This document shows, in pieces, positions 14,642 to 22,148 of a DNA stretch of 64,000 bases (positions are counted from its first letter, which is position 1; each line of letters opens with the position of its first letter). The notes under the pieces were generated by a model. The model had not been told where the DNA came from and ran no database searches. It saw nothing but the letters and a program-made list of their open reading frames with translations. Position numbers and translations under genes: made by a program. The stretch lies in contig CAJTUC010000022.1 of NCBI GenBank assembly GCA_910579395.1, forward strand, positions 1 to 64,000, given 5' to 3'. This DNA comes from an uncultured Lachnospiraceae bacterium. GTDB lineage: Bacteria; Bacillota; Clostridia; Lachnospirales; Lachnospiraceae.

Positions 14642-16705
14642 CTATAACGTAAATTCCTTCAGCAGCTCCGATAATTCCCCTGCTTTTCCCTGTAAGTTTT
14701 CTGCGGCGGCTTCCAGCGCTGTGATCGCATCCTGCTGGGCAGATACGGTGCGGAGCATATTGGCGGAACCGGCCGCGGTCTGGGCGGATACGGAAGAAAT
14801 ACTTTCCACCGCGTGCAAGGTGGTATTTTTGGCTTCTTCCATATTTTCTACATTCTGTGTAATATGGCCGAGCGAGGTCATCAGCGATTGAATCTGCGTG
14901 TCCATATCATGGAAAGAATCGGAGGTATGCTGCATTGCTGCTTCCTGTGAGGAAACGGTTTCCGCGGTTTCTCTGGCAACAAGAACGACTTCTTCCGTGT
15001 TGTGGATGATGTCATCGATGATTTGCTGAATCTGTCCTGCAGAATCGGCCGACTGCTCTGCCAGTTTCCGAATCTGCTCCGCAACAACGGCAAATCCGCG
15101 CCCGCCTTCGCCTGCTCTTGCGGCTTCAATGGAAGCATTCAGGGAAAGCAGATTGGTCTCTTCCGCAATATGATTGATACTTTCGACAATCTGCCCGATA
15201 GAACGGGATTTTTCGGAAAGCGCTTCAATCGCGGAAATGACATTGGCAGTCATTTCGGAAGTTTTTCTGGCACTGTTCGTCAGATTCTGCATGGAAGAAA
15301 TACCTTCTGCAATGGATGCGCCCGCGGAATCGGTCAGCGCGCCTATCTCGGTAGTGCCCGTCGTTACATCACCAATTTTATATGACAAAGTATCCATCTG
15401 CGTCATACAGTCTTCGGAATTTTCATCCAGATGTGAGACACCGGATTCGATTTCGGAGATGGCATTCTGGATATCCCTCGATGTTTCGACAAACGTTTCC
15501 GCAGAAGTGGATACGCGGTCGGCGGAATCTGTCAGGGCGTTGCTCGCGGCGGTAACGTTGGTGATCAGATTTTTCATATTGATGATCATGACATTGACGC
15601 CTTCGGCAAGAAGTTTAAATTCATCTTTTGCCTTTACTTTGAGCTGAGAGGTCAGGTCGCCTGAAGAGACTTTCTGCAGCTGTGTGAAAATCTGATAAAT
15701 ATTTGTATTAATATGTGCAGCCATCAGACTGCCCAATAAAGTCGCAATAAATAAAGCGATAATGACAATAATAATGGTAAGCATTTTAATATCCGACGCC
15801 TGTGAAATGATCGTGGCTTTCGGAATCAGCGAACAGAGCATGGCATTGTGGGAAGGCAGCGAGGAGTAAAGGAAAAGGTAAGTTTCTCCCTGCCATGAGA
15901 CATATTCCATGCCGTTCGTCTCCTCTGATGCAAGAGCATTCTGGTAAAAATCTGTTCCGGTAAAAATCGTATCGGCATTCGTAGAAGTTCCGTCAGGATA
16001 TAATTCCGTGCCGTCGGATGTGATAAAAGCGATATAGCTGCCTTCTCCGGCATCAAAAGAAGATAATGCGTCAATAACGGCGTCTCTGCTGATGTCGATG
16101 ATCATCAGCGTTTTGGAATTGTTGAACCCGCGGACGAGGCGGAGCGAATATTTGGAAGCGTCCGTTCCGAGCGCTTCGTCCGCAGCGGATTGATTTCCGA
16201 AAAGATAATAATTATATCGGTCGCCGCCCGGCAGTGCACCCTCGGGTGTGGCCGTATAAATGGAATAAAGTTCTTCCGCTGCGGTCTGCGTGGATGTGAT
16301 GGAAGGGACGCTGTCGGAAATCATGTAAATATTGGAAATCAGCGCATCGCCATTCACATTGCCGTTCAATTCCTTCGTATAGGTCTTGTTCATGTTCGTG
16401 CGCGAAGCTGTATCCGAATCATAGAGACCCTGAAAATATCGGGTCAGTTCGTCTTCATTTAAATAACCTTTATAGGAGGTGCGCACTGTATCGATGGAAA
16501 GCCTCAGATATTCATTTGTCATGTGCATTGTCTGAAAAGCAGAGGTCTCGTAACGGGATATGATACCATCGGATGCCTTCTGGTAAGAGACAACGCCGAG
16601 AACTGCAATACACAGTACCGGAATCATAAAAAAGAAAATTAATTTGAAACGCAGCTGCCGGTATACGGGAATATTGGATTTGGATTGTTTCGTCTTTTTA
16701 CGCAT
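14642..16705 (-). CDS. Methyl-accepting chemotaxis protein
   Basis: Chemoreceptor of 687 residues. A basic cytoplasmic start and a membrane segment at about 20-45 are followed by an extracellular Cache-like sensor to about residue 300, a second membrane segment, a HAMP linker and a long coiled coil. The coil's hairpin tip has the conserved signature ETNLLSLNASIEAARAGEGG. The tip should contact CheA and CheW. No che or flagellar genes are in the window, so this is an orphan receptor locus. Tetrapeptide tethers for CheR/CheB are not evident at the C-terminus (LLKEFTL). The lipoprotein gene lies 74 nt downstream on the same strand and may be cotranscribed. Confidence 0.95.
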   Translation of the reverse strand: MRKKTKQSKSNIPVYRQLRFKLIFFFMIPVLCIAVLGVVSYQKASDGIISRYETSAFQTMHMTNEYLRLSIDTVRTSYKGYLNEDELTRYFQGLYDSDTASRTNMNKTYTKELNGNVNGDALISNIYMISDSVPSITSTQTAAEELYSIYTATPEGALPGGDRYNYYLFGNQSAADEALGTDASKYSLRLVRGFNNSKTLMIIDISRDAVIDALSSFDAGEGSYIAFITSDGTELYPDGTSTNADTIFTGTDFYQNALASEETNGMEYVSWQGETYLFLYSSLPSHNAMLCSLIPKATIISQASDIKMLTIIIVIIALFIATLLGSLMAAHINTNIYQIFTQLQKVSSGDLTSQLKVKAKDEFKLLAEGVNVMIINMKNLITNVTAASNALTDSADRVSTSAETFVETSRDIQNAISEIESGVSHLDENSEDCMTQMDTLSYKIGDVTTGTTEIGALTDSAGASIAEGISSMQNLTNSARKTSEMTANVISAIEALSEKSRSIGQIVESINHIAEETNLLSLNASIEAARAGEGGRGFAVVAEQIRKLAEQSADSAGQIQQIIDDIIHNTEEVVLVARETAETVSSQEAAMQHTSDSFHDMDTQIQSLMTSLGHITQNVENMEEAKNTTLHAVESISSVSAQTAAGSANMLRTVSAQQDAITALEAAAENLQGKAGELSELLKEFTL

Positions 16706-16802
16706 GGAAAAGCCCTCCTATACAAATGCCGTTTCGCGTTGCCTGTTTTTCTTTTACGCTTTGTATATTATAGCATAAAATCCGGTGAAAATACAGGAGC
16801 TC

Positions 16803-16831
16803 TTGTGAAATCTTACTACATATGATAGAAT
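16803..16831 (+). promoter_or_regulatory. Promoter of the UDP-sugar pyrophosphorylase gene
   Basis: TTGTGA (16803-16808), a 17-nt spacer and TAGAAT (16826-16831), about 48 nt before the start codon. A minus-strand TATAAT (16772-16767) in the same divergent region probably serves the chemoreceptor gene. Confidence 0.6.
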
Positions 16832-16878
16832 GGTAAAAATTTGAAACGAAAAATACGAAGAAAGGAAAGGGTATCGAC

Positions 16879-18105
16879 ATGAATTATCAGCAGGTATACG
16901 ATAAACTGGAAAAGAGCGGCCAGCTCCACGTTTTAAAATATTATGAGGAATTGACACAGGAAGAAAAAGAAGCATTGCTGGCACAGGTGGAAACGCTCGA
17001 TTTTTCGATGACCGCATCGTGTAAACATAAAGAAGAACTGAATCAGAAGGGAGAAATAACCCCGTTATCCGCCATGCAGTTAAATGAGATCGCGGAGAGA
17101 AAAGAGGAATTCATGTCTGCCGGCATCGATGCAATCCGGGCCGGAAAGGTTGGCGCCGTTTTACTGGCGGGCGGCATGGGAACGAGACTCGGCTCCGATG
17201 CGCCGAAAGGCGTGTACAATATCGGACTGACGAAGGAGGTTTTTATTTTTCAGCGTTTGATAGAGAATCTGCTCGATGTGGTGCGGCAGGCAGACGCCTG
17301 GATTCACCTTTTTGTTATGACGAGCGATAAGAACCACGAGGCGACTGTGAACTTTTTCCGGGAAAAGGATTATTTCGGGTATAAGCCGGAATATATCACC
17401 TTTTTCATGCAGGAGATGGCGCCCGCGACCGATTATGAGGGCAGGGTCTATATGGAAGCGAAAGACAAAATATCCACTTCGCCTAACGGTAACGGCGGCT
17501 GGTTCTCTTCCATGATGAAATGGGGTGTCGTGGATAAGATTCATGAAGCCGGCATCGAATGGCTGAATGTGTTTGCGGTGGATAATGTATTGCAGAGAAT
17601 CGCGGATCCCTGTTTCGTCGGTGCGACAATTCTGACCGACAGCGATGTGGGGGCGAAAGTTGTTCGCAAGAATGCGCCGGATGAAAGAATCGGCGTGATA
17701 TGCCTGGAGGATGGAAGACCGTCAATCGTGGAATATTATGAACTGACGGAGGAACTGATGAATGCCAGAGACGAGAACGGCGAGCCCGCATACAGTTTCG
17801 GCGTTATACTGAATTATCTGTTCCGTGAAAAAGCACTGGAGGAAATCGTTGCAAAGAAGTTGCCTCTTCATATTGTAGAGAAAAAGATTCCCTGTCTGAA
17901 TGAAGCAGGAGAACTGATCAGACCGGAAGAGCCAAACGGCTACAAATACGAGCAGCTCGTGCTGGATATGATTCACGAACTGGATTCCTGCCTGCCCTAT
18001 GAGGTAGAAAGAAATTATGAGTTTGCTCCGATCAAAAATAAAACCGGCATCGATTCCGTAGAAAGCGCAAGAGTGTTGTGTCAGGAGAATGGAATTGAAT
18101 TGTAA
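16879..18105 (+). CDS. UDPGP-family UDP-sugar pyrophosphorylase
   Basis: Cytoplasmic enzyme of 408 residues making UDP-glucose or UDP-N-acetylhexosamine from the sugar 1-phosphate and UTP. The nucleotide-binding signature LLAGGMGTRLGSDAPK lies near residues 95-112, followed by sugar-binding segments (SPNGNGGWF, NVFAVDNVL). The layout matches the eukaryote-like UDPGP type 1 family (UAP/AGX) rather than the shorter bacterial GalU or GlmU, so UDP-GlcNAc or UDP-GalNAc is the more likely product. AGAAAGGAAAGGG precedes the ATG. The next gene on the same strand is galE, so the pair could interconvert UDP-Glc/Gal or the N-acetyl forms for surface polymers. Confidence 0.88.
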   Translation: MNYQQVYDKLEKSGQLHVLKYYEELTQEEKEALLAQVETLDFSMTASCKHKEELNQKGEITPLSAMQLNEIAERKEEFMSAGIDAIRAGKVGAVLLAGGMGTRLGSDAPKGVYNIGLTKEVFIFQRLIENLLDVVRQADAWIHLFVMTSDKNHEATVNFFREKDYFGYKPEYITFFMQEMAPATDYEGRVYMEAKDKISTSPNGNGGWFSSMMKWGVVDKIHEAGIEWLNVFAVDNVLQRIADPCFVGATILTDSDVGAKVVRKNAPDERIGVICLEDGRPSIVEYYELTEELMNARDENGEPAYSFGVILNYLFREKALEEIVAKKLPLHIVEKKIPCLNEAGELIRPEEPNGYKYEQLVLDMIHELDSCLPYEVERNYEFAPIKNKTGIDSVESARVLCQENGIEL

Positions 18106-18256
18106 AATCCTCAAACTTAACATTTTGACAGATATGAGCAACATTCCGCGCTTGTATAAAAACCCGAATTAAGCGTAAAGTATTAGGTATAGAAAACGGA
18201 TTTTGAAATTCTCAAAGGAAACAAAAATTTGGAAAAGACACAAGGAGGTATTTTCT

Positions 18257-19273
18257 ATGGCAATTTTAGTAACAGGCGGAGCAGGTTATATCGGCTCCCA
18301 TACGGTAGTGGAGTTACAGAGTGCAGGCTATGATGTTGTTGTAGTAGACAATTTGTCCAATTCCAGTGAGAAATCATTAAAAAGGGTTGAGAAGATTACT
18401 GGAAAACCTGTAAAATTTTATAAGGCGGATATTTTGGACAGGGCCGCACTGGAAGAAGTATTTAATAAAGAAGAGATTGATTCCTGTATACATTTTGCAG
18501 GGTTGAAAGCGGTCGGCGAATCTGTGGCGAAACCATGGGAATATTATGAGAACAATATTGCGGGTACGCTGACGCTGGTAGATGTGATGAGAAAACATAA
18601 TGTGAAAAATATTATTTTCTCATCTTCTGCGACGGTATACGGCGACCCCGCAATCATCCCGATCACGGAGGAATGCCCGAAAGGACAGTGTACGAATCCA
18701 TACGGATGGACCAAGTCCATGTTGGAGCAGATTCTTTCCGATATGCAGAAAGCGGATCCGGAATGGAATGTCATCCTGCTTCGTTATTTCAATCCGATTG
18801 GTGCGCATCAGAGCGGAACCATCGGCGAGAACCCGAACGGGATTCCCAACAACCTTATGCCTTACATTACGCAGGTGGCAGTCGGCAAGCTGAAAGAACT
18901 GGGCGTATTCGGCAACGATTACGATACGCCGGACGGTACGGGCGTGCGCGATTATATCCATGTTGTGGATTTGGCGGTCGGTCATGTGAAGGCTCTGAAG
19001 AAGATTGAAGAAAAAGCCGGACTCTGTATTTATAACCTTGGTACGGGCACGGGATACAGCGTCCTGGATATAGTGAAGAATTTCGAGGAAGCGACCGGCG
19101 TGAAGATTCCTTATGCTATTAAAGACAGACGCCCTGGCGATATCGCAACCTGCTATTCCAACGCGCAGAAAGCGAAAGACGAACTGGGATGGGAAGCGCA
19201 GTACGGTATCAAAGAAATGTGTGCCGATTCCTGGAGATGGCAGAGCAATAATCCGAACGGCTATGACGACTAG
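18257..19273 (+). CDS. galE: UDP-glucose 4-epimerase
   Basis: NAD-dependent short-chain dehydrogenase/reductase of 338 residues that interconverts UDP-glucose and UDP-galactose. It has the dinucleotide motif TGGAGYIGSH (residues 6-15), the catalytic SSSATVYG segment, and Tyr149 and Lys153 in YGWTK at the same numbers as the E. coli enzyme. The length is standard. The start at 18257 is chosen because a perfect AAGGAGG lies 9 nt upstream; an in-frame start at 18203 would add 18 unconserved residues. The gene follows the UDP-sugar pyrophosphorylase by 151 nt. Its TAG stop is also the first three bases of a dispersed hairpin element. Confidence 0.96.
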   Translation: MAILVTGGAGYIGSHTVVELQSAGYDVVVVDNLSNSSEKSLKRVEKITGKPVKFYKADILDRAALEEVFNKEEIDSCIHFAGLKAVGESVAKPWEYYENNIAGTLTLVDVMRKHNVKNIIFSSSATVYGDPAIIPITEECPKGQCTNPYGWTKSMLEQILSDMQKADPEWNVILLRYFNPIGAHQSGTIGENPNGIPNNLMPYITQVAVGKLKELGVFGNDYDTPDGTGVRDYIHVVDLAVGHVKALKKIEEKAGLCIYNLGTGTGYSVLDIVKNFEEATGVKIPYAIKDRRPGDIATCYSNAQKAKDELGWEAQYGIKEMCADSWRWQSNNPNGYDD

Positions 19274-19495
19274 CGTGAGAAGAACTTCTAGAGCTCATAC
19301 AGCAAAAGCCTGATACTCAGGCTTGGCTGTTTCGCAAAGTCAGCATAGCTGACTTGGAAGTTCTACGATTTGCCGAAGGCAAATCTTTCTCACGCTGGAG
19401 AATGCCTAAAAAGCGGCATTCTCCCTGACAAACTTGTTTGTCTTGAGATTTTGAGATTCCGCAAAGCGGAATCATGGGGGATAGCGTGAGAAGAA
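19271..19495 (+). repeat. Dispersed three-way hairpin element (copy A4, largest)
   Basis: It starts at the galE stop codon and is flanked by a 14-bp direct repeat TAGCGTGAGAAGAA (19271-19284 and 19482-19495). Outer stem GCGTGAGAA (19273-19281) pairs with TTCTCACGC (19387-19395). Inside are GAACTTC with GAAGTTC enclosing two more hairpins (AAGCCT with AGGCTT; AAGTCAGC, ATA, GCTGACTT), and the triloop GATTTGCC, GAA, GGCAAATC. External hairpins are GGAGAATGCC with GGCATTCTCC, the palindrome at 19427-19442, and GATTCCGC, AAA, GCGGAATC (19455-19473). Confidence 0.88.
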
Positions 19496-19512
19496 AATAT
19501 TGTATAACTTGA

Positions 19513-19543
19513 AAGAGAGCAGGCGGTATGACCTGCTCTTTTA
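19513..19543 (+). terminator. Intrinsic terminator downstream of galE
   Basis: AGAGCAGG pairs with CCTGCTCT across an 8-nt loop and is followed by TTTTA. It lies after the hairpin element, so the element would be transcribed as the galE 3' untranslated region. Confidence 0.8.
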
Positions 19544-19558
19544 TCCGGCAATCAGCCT

Positions 19559-20158
19559 CTAACGAAAACTGTTTTCCACGACGCCCGGAAGCAGGGTATA
19601 AATAGGACAGCCAATCTGTTTTTCAAATAATTCTTTAATCTCTAAAATTTTTTTCCATCTGTCTGTAGTTGCCGGATGTACGCCGTATCGTATTGTTACG
19701 TCTACAAATCTTTTTTCCAGAAGGCAGAAGCCTGTAGGCATAGCCAGTGCGTCACATAGCTGTACCAGACGGTCATAATCGTCATAGACAGCATTTGCGA
19801 CAAACTCTTTCATAAACTGGTAATCATCATCACTGACATCGAACTTTCCGATAGAAGTATCAATATCCTGTATCATGAACGCGTGGGATATACAGATCTG
19901 TGCTGCTTTTTTCCACCCACGTTCCATACAGTAGCGATAGCCGTCTATCAAATGCTTTTCTGAGCTCACTCCGGCATAACGTCCAATATCGTGTAACAGT
20001 CCAAAAAGGTAAGCCTGACTGGCAGATAGGCTTTTACAGTGTGATGCGATATTTTTACAGGCTTCTGCCACATACCGGGAATAATCTGTCCATGCCCCCG
20101 GATTAGATTCTGACGCTTCTTTAAATGCCAGTTCCGCGGTCTGTTTGTTTAACTCCAT
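19559..20158 (-). CDS. HD-domain phosphohydrolase-like protein
   Basis: Protein of 199 residues with an HD-superfamily core: LFGLLHDIGRY carries the His-Asp pair near residues 56-57, an upstream His is in NIASH, ISHAF supplies another His, and LVQLCDAL the last Asp. Such proteins hydrolyse phosphate esters of nucleotides or signalling molecules; the substrate here cannot be told. There is no GGDEF, PAS or receiver domain. AAAGGAGC precedes the ATG. It lies 147 nt downstream of the AraC gene on the same strand, with a strong hairpin in the gap, so it may be a conditional part of that transcript. Confidence 0.8.
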   Translation of the reverse strand: MELNKQTAELAFKEASESNPGAWTDYSRYVAEACKNIASHCKSLSASQAYLFGLLHDIGRYAGVSSEKHLIDGYRYCMERGWKKAAQICISHAFMIQDIDTSIGKFDVSDDDYQFMKEFVANAVYDDYDRLVQLCDALAMPTGFCLLEKRFVDVTIRYGVHPATTDRWKKILEIKELFEKQIGCPIYTLLPGVVENSFR

Positions 20159-20191
20159 TATTAGCTCCTTTCAAAAGGGCGGGCCTGCAGG

Positions 20192-20222
20192 TCAAGGCGC
20201 TCAGGCGCATATAGCGCCTTGA
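20192..20222 (-). promoter_or_regulatory. Strong leader hairpin before the HD-domain gene
   Basis: TCAAGGCGCT pairs with AGCGCCTTGA, an exact 10-bp stem around an 11-nt loop, about 35 nt upstream of the HD gene on its strand. There is no run of T after it, so it is not a simple terminator. It may stabilise RNA or separate this gene from the AraC transcript. Confidence 0.5.
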
Positions 20223-20305
20223 ATCTGCCTCCTGTAAATAGCTGATTGATTTTACAGGTATCATTATAATGCAGTCAACATGAAAAAAATATTTCATTTC
20301 TGCCC

Positions 20306-21217
20306 TTATATATCACGATTCTGCCATTTCTTCCGATATTCTGACGGCGTACAATGTGCATATTCTCGAAAGACTTTTCCAAAATAGCTGCTGCTTCCCA
20401 AACCGCAGGCATGGCTGATAGTCGTAACAGGTTCCTGCCCTCTTGCCAGCATCTGACAAGCTGTTTGCAGGCGGTAAGCTTTTATATATTCTACGGGGGT
20501 CATATGCAGACAATTGCGGAATACTCTGAAACATTCCCTTTCACTAAGGTATGCTGCCGCCGCAAGCTCCGGGATAGAAATTTTCTCCGGGTAATGCTCG
20601 TGAATGTATATCATCATCAGTTTTATTTTATCATTGCTTCTATAATGTTTCCCTTTTTTCTTTTGAATAGGGTAAAATAGTTCAAAGAGCATTAGCCATA
20701 TTTCCGACAGGGCATTGCGCAGCTTTATTTCATACCCCAAACCATCGTCTGGAAGATGAAATGCTTCAAGAATACGCTTCAAAATTTTTTCCTCTGCTGC
20801 ATTATCTGGAAAAAGGGGAATTAACTCAATCTGTGGGGCTGTGACAATAGGAGTGATATATTTTTGTTCAATTCTGCTTCCCTGTTCCCCGGCAAGCAGG
20901 GAAACATCGAAAATATGAAGCAGTTGGATATTTTTCTCTATCTGTGACATTGCCTTTGTCATATGAAGCACATTGGAATTTACCATGCCGCCGCTTCCGG
21001 CGGGAAATAATATTTTTCCTCCAGGCGTATTATATTCAAGGCAGCCGCTTTCCATATAAAAAAGTTCTACCGTCTTGTGCCAATGCCACGGTACATGACG
21101 TCCTATATATTTGTCAAGTTCTGCTCTGGAAGCGATATAGGGAAAATCAAATTCAAAATCTGGAAGTAATTCTTCCTTGCTTCCGGTATAAAATTCAATG
21201 CTATGGATATTTTTCAT
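20306..21217 (-). CDS. AraC family transcriptional regulator
   Basis: Protein of 303 residues with an N-terminal cupin-like sensor domain (about 30-120; HVPWHWHKTVELFYM is the usual metal/sugar cupin start, followed by FPAGSGGMVNSNVLH) and a C-terminal pair of helix-turn-helix motifs (about 200-300: ISIPELAAAAYLSE, then ISHACGLGSSSYFGKVFRE and PSEYRKKW). This type usually activates sugar or surface genes in response to a small molecule. It is divergent from the ABC transporter module at 21453 and upstream of the HD gene. Either could be a target; no clear operator half-sites are seen. Confidence 0.92.
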   Translation of the reverse strand: MKNIHSIEFYTGSKEELLPDFEFDFPYIASRAELDKYIGRHVPWHWHKTVELFYMESGCLEYNTPGGKILFPAGSGGMVNSNVLHMTKAMSQIEKNIQLLHIFDVSLLAGEQGSRIEQKYITPIVTAPQIELIPLFPDNAAEEKILKRILEAFHLPDDGLGYEIKLRNALSEIWLMLFELFYPIQKKKGKHYRSNDKIKLMMIYIHEHYPEKISIPELAAAAYLSERECFRVFRNCLHMTPVEYIKAYRLQTACQMLARGQEPVTTISHACGLGSSSYFGKVFREYAHCTPSEYRKKWQNRDI

Positions 21218-21372
21218 GTATATTCACCTGCACATCTGTAATTCCATGTCAAATTTATGAATTAAATATACGGGAATGGCCCGGCAATTGTCAATCAATG
21301 CGGCATATTCTTCAACGGAAAAGAAAAAAGCAGGAATGAGGGGGATTTTATAGTTATGAGTATTTTTTAACC

Positions 21373-21408
21373 GAATGTAACCAGAATGTAACATCCACCG
21401 TTTATAAT
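21373..21408 (+). promoter_or_regulatory. Candidate response-regulator site and promoter of the ABC module
   Basis: Two identical half-sites GAATGTAAC (21373-21381 and 21384-21392) are spaced exactly 11 bp apart, followed by a perfect TATAAT (21403-21408). The promoter has no good -35, which fits activation by the OmpR-type regulator encoded in the same module. Confidence 0.7.
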
Positions 21409-21452
21409 CAGAAAATAACAAAACAATCTGTGAAAGGGGTATTGTTAATTCT

Positions 21453-22148
21453 ATGGAAATTTTAAAAGCAGTACATTTGAAGAAATATTATGAGAGCGGA
21501 GAAACGATTGTGAAAGCGGTGGATGATATCAGTTTTTCCATTGAAAAGGGAAGTTTCACCGCAATCGTCGGGACGTCGGGGAGCGGAAAGACGACATTGT
21601 TAAATCTGATCGGCGGTCTGGATTATGCGGACAGTGGAGAGGTCATCGTGGACGGGCATTCGATTTTGAAAATGAAGGAAGAAGAACTGACCATATTCCG
21701 CCGGAGAAATATCGGATTCATTTTTCAGAATTATAATCTGGTCTCGGTGCAGAATGTTTATAAGAACATCGTGCTTCCGATCAGGCTGGACGGCAACAGG
21801 CCGGATAAGGAATATATCGGACATATCTGTGATGTGCTGGGAATCGAAGGGAAGATGGACAGATATCCGAATCAGCTTTCCGGCGGGCAGCAGCAGCGGG
21901 TGGCAATCGCGAGGGCGCTTGCGGCGAAGCCGGCGGTTCTGCTCGCGGACGAACCCACCGGGAATCTGGATTCCAACACGAGCGCAGAGGTCATCGGGCT
22001 TTTGAAAATGACGGGAAAAGAATTTCATCAGACAATCGTTATGATCACGCATAACGAAGCGATTGCCCAGCTGGCGGACCGGGTCATTCATTTGGAAGAC
22101 GGTAAGATTGTCGGGGATAAGGCCGGAGAAGGGGGGCAGGAAAGATGA
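21453..22148 (+). CDS. ABC transporter ATP-binding protein (MacB/BceA type)
   Basis: ATPase of 231 residues. It has Walker A GTSGSGKTT near residue 37, a Q loop, the signature LSGGQQQRVAIARAL and Walker B VLLADEPTGNLDS followed by the switch His in MITHNE. The DEPTGNLD form marks the MacB/LolD/BceA group that drives mechanotransmission rather than classical import. The 3' end overlaps the permease start by four bases. With the permease, regulator and kinase that follow, it forms a module typical of antimicrobial-peptide sensing and detoxification in Firmicutes. Confidence 0.93.
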   Translation: MEILKAVHLKKYYESGETIVKAVDDISFSIEKGSFTAIVGTSGSGKTTLLNLIGGLDYADSGEVIVDGHSILKMKEEELTIFRRRNIGFIFQNYNLVSVQNVYKNIVLPIRLDGNRPDKEYIGHICDVLGIEGKMDRYPNQLSGGQQQRVAIARALAAKPAVLLADEPTGNLDSNTSAEVIGLLKMTGKEFHQTIVMITHNEAIAQLADRVIHLEDGKIVGDKAGEGGQER

